This document shows positions 1 through 5,700 of a stretch of DNA of 19,936 nt, one piece after another. This DNA comes from GWF2-43-63 sp964559205 (GTDB lineage: Bacteria; Bacteroidota; Bacteroidia; Bacteroidales; DTU049). The notes under the pieces were generated by a model. That model was not told the DNA's origin. It saw only the letters and a program-made list of their open reading frames with translations, and made no database searches. How positions within the stretch are numbered: position 1 is the first letter of the stretch; each line of letters opens with the position of its first letter. Location of the stretch: positions 1 to 19,936 of the forward strand of contig CAZLHV010000038.1 in NCBI GenBank assembly GCA_964559205.1. Reading direction: 5' to 3'. The position numbers were made by a program, and so were the translations under genes.

Positions 1-2
1 CC

Positions 3-269
3 ACGACTACCGGCTTTGATGAGTCTCCTGCAGGCCTCTCCATGCGTATTTATCCTAACCCTGCATCAGACCTTCTCCAGATTCTTCCGGGAGACGGTTC
101 AGCCACAGCCGACATCCGCATTTTCGATTTCAGCGGCCGCATGGTCTATACTGCTCAAACAAATGGGGAAATTCTCATGATCGACGCAGGGCAATTTGCT
201 CCGGGCATTTATCAGGTCGGTCTGATCAGCTCCTCGGGTCAGGTTTGGCAGAAAATTGTGATTGAATAA
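3..269 (+). CDS. C-terminal end of a T9SS-exported protein (5' truncated)
   Basis: The reading frame is open from the left edge of the window, so this is the 3' end of a longer gene; the first internal ATG (42) is not a likely start because the frame continues upstream. The visible 88 residues are a type A T9SS C-terminal sorting domain: the opening motif RIYPNPASD, a central FDFSGR turn, and a closing stretch with APGIYQVGL and a final strand ending KIVIE. Such domains direct Sec-exported proteins through the outer membrane by the T9SS and are usually cleaved by PorU. The catalytic or binding part lies outside the window, so the function is unknown. The C10 protease gene starts 23 bp downstream and may be co-transcribed. 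Confidence 0.85.
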   Translation, partial: TTTGFDESPAGLSMRIYPNPASDLLQILPGDGSATADIRIFDFSGRMVYTAQTNGEILMIDAGQFAPGIYQVGLISSSGQVWQKIVIE

Positions 270-292
270 GTCTTCCAACGAACTGAATTTTC

Positions 293-2356
293 ATGAAACT
301 ACGCACAGGGATTATTTTTTTACTGCTTTTTCCGCAGATTCTTTCAGCGGCTCTTGTCAGCAGGGAACAGGCATACGTGGTTGCTCAGCATTTTCTGATG
401 GCAAACGATGTGCATGCCGTAGAGTTTACACTCAATGATGCTTTTCCTGGGCAGGAAAACAAAGCACTGCAAAGTGGGTTTTATGTTTTCAACATTTCAG
501 CAGGTGGTTTCATTATCATTTCATCCGATGATGCCGCCTATCCTGTTTTGGGTTATTCAACCGAAGGAAGTTTTGGCCAGGAAACCATGCCTCCGGCTTT
601 CGCCGGAATGCTCGAAGGTTTTACTGAGCAAATCAGCATAATAAAATCCACAGGCATGCAGGCAAATTCCGAAACAGCGATGGCTTGGAAAATGCTTTCC
701 GAGGGGCAGTCATACAAAACCAAAAGCACATCAGTTGCCCCATTGCTTCACTGCCTTTGGGATCAGGGCGGCCCTTACAATGCCCTTTGCCCTCAAGATC
801 CGGCAGGTCCGGGAGGGCGGGTTTATGCAGGCTGTGTTGCCACTGCCATGGCCATGAACATGTATTATTTCCGCTATCCGGAACAACCTCAGGGAACACA
901 TGGATATCAGTCGGCTTATGGCAATCTGTATGTTGATTACAGCCAGAGTCATTATAACTACGAGCAAATGCCCTATCAGCTTACCTATTATAATTATGAC
1001 GGTGCAAAAATACAGTATGATTGCGGTGTGGCTGTCGATATGATGTATAGCCCAAACGGCTCCGGAGCATACATGGACGATGCTCTGAATGCGATGAAAG
1101 AACATTTTGGCTACAATCCTTCGGCAACGCTTGAGTATAAAGACAATTATACTGAACAGAACTGGAAAACGCTGTTGAAATCACAGCTCGATCTGGGCTA
1201 TCCACTGATTTATGCAGGTTATGATACCGATGCAGGTCATGCTTTTGTATGCGACGGATACGACAGCAACGACATGTTTCATTTCAATTGGGGCTGGAGT
1301 GGTTCATACAATGGGTACTACTACATTTTCAATCTGAATCCCGGCTATAATTTCTCCATTGGTCAGCAAGCATTTATCAATTGCTACCCGGCTTCGGTCA
1401 GCTTCCCTCAGGCATGTGGCAACTACACCATGACCTCACGCAGCGGCAGCATGGTCGCTGGCAGTGGCCCTTCAGGCTATCTTAATAATCAGCAATGCAG
1501 CTGGCTGATTGCTCCTATCGACAGTGTGAGCTACATTAAAATATCCTTTCGCTATTTCAGCACCGAAAGCGCTCAGGATGTGCTCACCATATATTCAGGA
1601 ACCGATGCTTCAGCACCGGTGGCCGGAACTTATAGCGGAAGCACATTGCCATCAGAACTCACCATTCAGGGAAATCATGCATACATCACCTTCAGCTCAA
1701 ATTCATCGGTGACTGACAAAGGATTTCATGCCGATTATTATGGCAATGTACCGCAATACTGTACGATTTTACAGGTTTTAAGTGACTCTGCAGGAACAGT
1801 ATACGACGGAAGCGGCCAGTATCAGTATGCAAACAACGCCACTTGCCGTTGGAAGATTATGCCCGAAGGTGCGGCAGGTATTTTGTTCGAATTCAGCGAT
1901 TTCAGTTTGGAAGACGGCATGGATTTTCTGCATTTTTTTGAATATCCATCGGAAATTCAGGTGGCATCGTTTACCGGCAACATGCTTCCGCAATCTTTAT
2001 ATATTGCATCGGAGCAGGTGATGGTTCTATTCAGAAGCGACGAATCAAATCCCGATGCCGGCTTCAGATTTAACTACCGCGGGTTAGCAACCGGTGACGC
2101 TGAGTGGGACGACCTATCACTGTTTGTATATTCCAATGCGATTCACAATCCTGTTGTCAGCATGCAGGGCTTTCCTCAAGGAACAAGCCTGATCACAGTT
2201 CATGATCTTGCAGGCAGAAAGATGTTTGAAACTGAAGTCAAGCAAAACGGCACCCCGCTTGAAATCGAAATACCGCTTCAACACAGCAACTCGGGGATGT
2301 ATCTGATCGATGTACGGCATGAAAGCTTCTACAGGGTGATGAAGTTTTCGAAATAG
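293..2356 (+). CDS. Secreted C10-family (streptopain-like) cysteine protease with two CUB-like domains and a T9SS C-terminus
   Basis: This 687-residue protein begins with a signal peptide (about residues 1-19). Residues 20-145 resemble the Spi/C10 propeptide (GGFIIISSDDAAYPVLGYS), which keeps the zymogen inactive. The papain-like catalytic domain (about 150-365) has the nucleophile Cys181 in AGCVATAMAMNMYYFRYP, the catalytic His316 in AGHAFVCDGYD, and the conserved FHFNWGWSG at 329-337, the arrangement of SpeB and Porphyromonas PrtT. Two CUB-like beta-sandwich domains follow (about 375-484 and 490-597), each with a paired cysteine and a GF(H/R) strand near the end. The last 80 residues look like a T9SS sorting domain, with DLAGRKMF and SGMYLIDV, but the usual YPNP opening is replaced by VYSNAIHNPV. 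It is predicted to degrade proteins outside the cell. Start chosen because the signal peptide follows at once. Confidence 0.9.
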   Translation: MKLRTGIIFLLLFPQILSAALVSREQAYVVAQHFLMANDVHAVEFTLNDAFPGQENKALQSGFYVFNISAGGFIIISSDDAAYPVLGYSTEGSFGQETMPPAFAGMLEGFTEQISIIKSTGMQANSETAMAWKMLSEGQSYKTKSTSVAPLLHCLWDQGGPYNALCPQDPAGPGGRVYAGCVATAMAMNMYYFRYPEQPQGTHGYQSAYGNLYVDYSQSHYNYEQMPYQLTYYNYDGAKIQYDCGVAVDMMYSPNGSGAYMDDALNAMKEHFGYNPSATLEYKDNYTEQNWKTLLKSQLDLGYPLIYAGYDTDAGHAFVCDGYDSNDMFHFNWGWSGSYNGYYYIFNLNPGYNFSIGQQAFINCYPASVSFPQACGNYTMTSRSGSMVAGSGPSGYLNNQQCSWLIAPIDSVSYIKISFRYFSTESAQDVLTIYSGTDASAPVAGTYSGSTLPSELTIQGNHAYITFSSNSSVTDKGFHADYYGNVPQYCTILQVLSDSAGTVYDGSGQYQYANNATCRWKIMPEGAAGILFEFSDFSLEDGMDFLHFFEYPSEIQVASFTGNMLPQSLYIASEQVMVLFRSDESNPDAGFRFNYRGLATGDAEWDDLSLFVYSNAIHNPVVSMQGFPQGTSLITVHDLAGRKMFETEVKQNGTPLEIEIPLQHSNSGMYLIDVRHESFYRVMKFSK

Positions 2357-2373
2357 AACCTGTGATTTTTCTT

Positions 2374-2475
2374 TTACCGCCGCAACCCTTTCAGCTCCTC
2401 AAAAGGATTCTGTTTGGATGAAGTTGATGTTGCCAGAGCGAAAAGTGATGATGATAATTTGGAGACATTGAGCAT
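2374..2475 (-). CDS. Possible 33-residue small ORF downstream of the rpmA terminator
   Basis: A short minus-strand frame starts with ATG at 2475 and stops with TAA at 2374. Its product has an ordinary, protein-like composition and ends in NPFEELKGLRR. It lies beyond the rho-independent terminator of the L21-L27 operon and converges on the protease gene. No Bacteroidetes promoter was seen in front of it and a stop codon sits immediately upstream of the ATG. It could be a genuine small gene, the remnant of a longer one, or chance. I do not recognise it. Confidence 0.22.
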   Translation of the reverse strand: MLNVSKLSSSLFALATSTSSKQNPFEELKGLRR

Positions 2476-2525
2476 GTTTCAGTCGCTCACATAGCCAGTC
2501 CTTTTCAGCCCCCTGCATGGGTCAT

Positions 2526-2557
2526 AAAAAAACCACCTCCGCAGCAAACGGAAGTGG
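2526..2557 (-). terminator. Rho-independent terminator of the rplU-rpmA operon
   Basis: On the minus strand a 9-bp stem (2549-2557 against 2533-2541, one internal mismatch) closes a 7-nt loop and is followed by seven consecutive U (2532-2526). It lies 26 bp after the rpmA stop codon. The plus-strand side has no T tract, so it should act only on leftward transcription. Confidence 0.85.
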
Positions 2558-2583
2558 TACAGTAAAAATAAAGCAGGGAAAAA

Positions 2584-2838
2584 TTAGGCCTGCTTAACAG
2601 TAACAAAAGATTTATCTTCGCGGGTTTTGCGAAATTCAACAACACCATCTGCAAGAGCAAACAACGTGTGATCTTTGCCCATGCCAACATTTTCACCAGG
2701 ATTATGTTTGGTACCGCGCTGACGGACGATGATATTTCCGGCTTTGGCAAACTGTCCACCGTAAATTTTCACGCCGAGACGTTTGCTGTGGGATTCACGA
2801 CCGTTTTCAGAACTACCTACACCTTTTTTGTGAGCCAT
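2584..2838 (-). CDS. rpmA: 50S ribosomal protein L27
   Basis: This 84-residue protein matches L27 over its whole length: it starts MAHKKGVGSS, has the conserved GRESHSKRLGVK, the GGQ-containing GNIIVRQRGTKHNPG and GKDHTLFAL, and is of normal family size. L27 sits near the peptidyl transferase centre of the large subunit with its N-terminus reaching towards the tRNA acceptor ends. The protein starts directly with the mature sequence, without the cleavable prepeptide found in Firmicutes. It follows rplU by 36 nt on the same strand, the usual gene order in bacteria, and is followed by a terminator. Confidence 0.97.
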   Translation of the reverse strand: MAHKKGVGSSENGRESHSKRLGVKIYGGQFAKAGNIIVRQRGTKHNPGENVGMGKDHTLFALADGVVEFRKTREDKSFVTVKQA

Positions 2839-2874
2839 ATCTCAAAATTTTAAGATTTTTATTCTAGGGAAGTT

Positions 2875-3447
2875 TTATTCGTCTTTTTTTGTTTTTTTGG
2901 GAGCTGCTGGCTTTTTAGGGGCAGCTTTTTTCGTGTCAGTTGCAGTCTTTTTGGCAGCAGCTTTTGGTGCAGCCTTGGTACTGGTTTTTGGTGCGGCTTC
3001 CTTTTTCGCGCTCTTTTTCACTTCGCTCTTTTCTTCAGCTTTCGGAGCAGCAACTTTAACCTTGACAGCTTTTACGGGAGCTTCTTTCACCACTTTCTTT
3101 ACTGAAGGAGCCTGATCTCCGGTTAAGCTAACGCCATCCTTCATGATGGAAAGAATATTGAGGCGGGTCATGTACTGACGATGACCATTGAGCTTTTTAT
3201 AGCCCTTACGGCGTTTCTTGTGAAAAACGAGAACTTTGTCGCCCTTCATATGCTCAACCACTTCGGCAAGCACAACAGCACCTTCGACCTGAGGTTTTCC
3301 AACCTGCACGTCTTTGCCGTCGTCAAGAAGCAATACATTTTTCAGTTCGACCTGACTGCCTTCCTGAGCGTCGAGACGGTGAACGTACAATTTTCCGGCT
3401 TTACTCGCTTTGAACTGCTGTCCGGCTATATCCACAATTGCGTACAT
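2875..3447 (-). CDS. rplU: 50S ribosomal protein L21 with a long Ala/Lys-rich C-terminal extension
   Basis: Residues 1-103 are ordinary L21: MYAIVDIAGQQFKA at the start, a central beta-barrel core, the basic HKKRRKGYKKLNGHRQ loop that binds 23S rRNA, and TRLNIL at the end. L21 is normally about 100 residues, but here the frame continues to residue 190 with a low-complexity tail built from Lys, Ala, Pro, Glu and Thr (for example APKAAAKKT). The tail is probably disordered and positively charged, like the tails of histone-like proteins, and may add rRNA contacts; that is inference. The gene is first in the rplU-rpmA operon and has a good promoter about 50-75 bp upstream. Confidence 0.95.
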   Translation of the reverse strand: MYAIVDIAGQQFKASKAGKLYVHRLDAQEGSQVELKNVLLLDDGKDVQVGKPQVEGAVVLAEVVEHMKGDKVLVFHKKRRKGYKKLNGHRQYMTRLNILSIMKDGVSLTGDQAPSVKKVVKEAPVKAVKVKVAAPKAEEKSEVKKSAKKEAAPKTSTKAAPKAAAKKTATDTKKAAPKKPAAPKKTKKDE

Positions 3448-3494
3448 GATAGAGTGTTTCTGGTTGATAATTAATCCTTTTTCAAACGGGAGTG

Positions 3495-3524
3495 CAAAGA
3501 TATAAACTTTTTTTGAATCAACAA
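3495..3524 (-). promoter_or_regulatory. Bacteroidetes-type promoter for rplU-rpmA
   Basis: Read on the minus strand, a -7 element TATCTTTG (3502-3495) fits TAnnTTTG exactly, and TTG (3524-3522) lies 19 nt upstream, with a second TTG 3 nt closer. This is the spacing known for Bacteroidetes housekeeping sigma factor promoters. Transcription would begin near 3488 and give a leader of about 40 nt. Confidence 0.7.
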
Positions 3525-3558
3525 GCTTTTGATTTTGATTTCATTAAAAAAAAGCCAA

Positions 3559-3578
3559 TGATTCAGGATGATTCAGGA
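3559..3578 (+). repeat. Two tandem copies of a 10-bp direct repeat
   Basis: The decamer TGATTCAGGA occurs twice head to tail at 3559-3568 and 3569-3578. It lies between the divergent rplU and barrel-protein promoters, just upstream of the -7 element at 3601, about where an activator or repressor site would be expected. It may also be chance; the role is inferred only from position. Confidence 0.5.
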
Positions 3579-3600
3579 AAGACCATCCCTAACTGAACGA

Positions 3601-3608
3601 TATTTTTG
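3601..3608 (+). promoter_or_regulatory. Candidate -7 promoter element for the barrel-protein gene
   Basis: TATTTTTG fits the Bacteroidetes -7 consensus TAnnTTTG and ends 32 nt before the ATG at 3641. No TTG is present at the expected upstream position; instead the tandem decamer lies there. If real, the promoter may depend on an activator. Confidence 0.42.
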
Positions 3609-3640
3609 CCTGAGAAACGATTTTTGCGTAATTTTATGGC

Positions 3641-4966
3641 ATGAAGACGATAAAAGTCAAATATTTGATTGTCTGTATCATAAGCATGGTGTTTGTGTTT
3701 TCAGAGCAGGCCCAGGCTCAATGTCCTGCGAGCAAGTATGGGGTAGATCCAGTTTTTCCAATTCTTTGGGATCTGAGCGAGCAGACCGACTGGTATCAAT
3801 CCATGGAAAACCATGGCGCCGGGCTTCTTATGTATACGGCAAACTGGCGCCAACTTCAGCTGCTAGCCGATTCGGGTGAGCTCTCGCAGATGAAAACTGA
3901 GGTTTCACAATTAAAATCAGATTACAACCTGAATCAATTCGTTTTTGTTTTCCAGAATCCCGCACGGGTAAGCAATTCAATGCCTCCGGCCTGGTGTGGA
4001 AATCCCCTCACCGATTCAGTGACCCGAAATGCGATGTTCGCATTTATTCAGGCATTCATTGACACCATGAGCAGTGTAACCGATGTATTTGTGCTTGGGA
4101 GTGAATCGGATCTGTATTTTAAGAACAGACCAGCTGAACGGGATTCATTTATGGTGCTCATCCACAAGGTCTCCACCTTTATTGATGATCACCACCCTCA
4201 TATTCGCTTTGGCGTAGGTGTGTCTGTGCGAAATGGGATTCAGCAGGATGTGACCATGTTGAACCTCATCAAACCTCTTTCGGACATTCTTGCTGTGAAT
4301 TATTATCCTGTCAACAGCAACTACATGGTCAATCCGACAGACATCAGCCTTGTAAATCAGGACATTGCCGACATGCGTGGAGCCGCGGGAACCATGCCTG
4401 TGTATATCTGCGGCACAGGTATCCCTTCAAAAACGGAATGCGGAAGCAGTGACTCGCTGCAAGCCGCTTTTATAAGAAATGTGTTTCATTCTACAAAAAC
4501 TGATGATTTGTTTGAAGGAGTTTGCTTCCAGTATCTGGCGGATTTTGACACAACGAAAATTTACTGGTTTCAGAACTATTATATTACTTACGCTGACGAG
4601 TTTTATCATTACATTTCGTCGATGGGCATGATGGATTCTCTTGGAAATCAGAAACAATCGTGGCCTGTGTTGCTTTCTCTGCTCGATACTCTTTGTCTGC
4701 AAAACGAATTGCCGGATATTGAATCAAGTGTTGTAACAGGAATTTACCCGAATCCGGCTGTAGATATCATTGAGATAAAATCGATTCAAGGCAGTGTCGA
4801 TGGCAAATTTTACATTTTTGATCTACAGGGACGAATGATGAAAATGGGTGATTTCTCAGGCTTTATCGATGTATCTGGCCTCGGCGAAGGGATATATTCG
4901 CTGCAGCTGTTCCCGACAAACGGATCGCCGGAATGGCTTCGTTTCATTAAATTTGAACCACAGTGA
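3641..4966 (+). CDS. Secreted TIM-barrel, glycoside hydrolase-like protein with a T9SS C-terminus (possibly catalytically inactive)
   Basis: The 441-residue protein has a signal peptide (about 1-26, ending AQAQ before Cys28), a barrel-like domain (about 35-335) and a type A T9SS sorting domain (about 362-441; IYPNPAVD, FDLQGRMM, GEGIYSLQL). The barrel resembles clan GH-A hydrolases: LGSESDLYF (152-160) falls where LGNE(V/x)D normally holds the acid/base Glu (Glu155 kept, preceding Asn changed to Ser), and ILAVNYYPV (217-225) looks like a late barrel strand. At the strand that usually reads TE-x-G-x-PS with the nucleophile, this protein has CGTGIPS (257-263), putting Gly258 in place of Glu. 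That suggests a carbohydrate-binding or otherwise non-hydrolytic role; the family is inferred from motifs only. The stop overlaps the next gene by 4 nt. Confidence 0.75.
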   Translation: MKTIKVKYLIVCIISMVFVFSEQAQAQCPASKYGVDPVFPILWDLSEQTDWYQSMENHGAGLLMYTANWRQLQLLADSGELSQMKTEVSQLKSDYNLNQFVFVFQNPARVSNSMPPAWCGNPLTDSVTRNAMFAFIQAFIDTMSSVTDVFVLGSESDLYFKNRPAERDSFMVLIHKVSTFIDDHHPHIRFGVGVSVRNGIQQDVTMLNLIKPLSDILAVNYYPVNSNYMVNPTDISLVNQDIADMRGAAGTMPVYICGTGIPSKTECGSSDSLQAAFIRNVFHSTKTDDLFEGVCFQYLADFDTTKIYWFQNYYITYADEFYHYISSMGMMDSLGNQKQSWPVLLSLLDTLCLQNELPDIESSVVTGIYPNPAVDIIEIKSIQGSVDGKFYIFDLQGRMMKMGDFSGFIDVSGLGEGIYSLQLFPTNGSPEWLRFIKFEPQ

Positions 4967-5700
4967 AAGCCATGATTTTTGCGGCCGGCAAGGGCACACG
5001 ACTGGGGCACATCACCTCTGAACGGCCTAAAGCTCTTGTTGAAGTTAACGGCATACCCCTGTTGGGATTGATTATCGAGAAAATGAAATTTTTCGGAATC
5101 AATGAGATTGTGGTCAATGTGCATCATTATTCTGAACAAATCACGGCATATTTGAAAAGCAACTATTCATCTTTAAATATTCATATTTCAGATGAAAGTG
5201 CTCAACTGCTTGATACAGGAGGAGCGTTGCTTCAGGCGCGTCCATTTTTTGGCCATGGTGAACCTATTCTTCTTCACAATACTGATATTCTCACCGACAT
5301 TGCATTTGACGTTTTGGAAAATGAATTTTCACGTGATCATGCCGAGGCCTTGCTTTTGGTGAGTGAGCGTTCCACCAGCAGAAAACTTCTCTTCGACAAG
5401 GACATGCAACTATGCGGATGGACCAATCTGAACACCAGCGACGAAATTCGTTGCCGGGTCAAAACTGAACACGAACAGGCGCTGGCATTTTCAGGCATCA
5501 GCATCATTAAACCTGGCTTTTCCGATGCCTTCACACGGAAAGGTGTTTTTGGCCTTGTCCCTGCCATGCTTGATATCGGAAACCGGACAAGAATTGTTGG
5601 TTATGAATCTGAGCATCGTTTTCTCGATGTCGGTAAGCCCGATGCACTAGAGTCAGCAAAAAATCATCTTATCGGATATTATCAAAATTATCTTTCATGA
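4963..5700 (+). CDS. Sugar-1-phosphate nucleotidyltransferase (MurU/RmlA-like NTP transferase)
   Basis: This 245-residue cytoplasmic enzyme has the NTP-transferase fold. It opens with MKAMIFAAGKGTRLG (nucleotide-binding G-x-G-T-R at 9-13) and RPKAL with Lys23, then DTGGALL (84-90), HNTDI (105-109, Asp108 as likely metal ligand), FSGI (177-180) and FLDVGKPDAL (220-229, second acidic metal ligand Asp222). It should join a sugar 1-phosphate with NTP to give an NDP-sugar. The short form and closing motif fit MurU-type MurNAc-1-phosphate uridylyltransferases or mannose-1-phosphate guanylyltransferase-like enzymes; the substrate cannot be fixed from sequence alone. The GTG start at 4963 is preferred over ATG at 4972 because family members begin MKAMI(F/L)AAG. 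It overlaps both neighbours by 4 nt (GTGA and ATGA), so translation is probably coupled. Confidence 0.85.
   Translation: MKAMIFAAGKGTRLGHITSERPKALVEVNGIPLLGLIIEKMKFFGINEIVVNVHHYSEQITAYLKSNYSSLNIHISDESAQLLDTGGALLQARPFFGHGEPILLHNTDILTDIAFDVLENEFSRDHAEALLLVSERSTSRKLLFDKDMQLCGWTNLNTSDEIRCRVKTEHEQALAFSGISIIKPGFSDAFTRKGVFGLVPAMLDIGNRTRIVGYESEHRFLDVGKPDALESAKNHLIGYYQNYLS

Noticed and set aside
2533..2557. Bidirectional terminator serving the C10 protease gene as well
   Set aside because: The plus-strand side of the hairpin is followed by TACAGTAAAA with no T tract, so rightward termination is not supported.
3568..3879. Plus-strand frame of 103 codons overlapping the start of the barrel gene
   Set aside because: Out of frame with the barrel gene, which has a clear signal peptide and continues for 441 residues; the overlapping product shows no domain.
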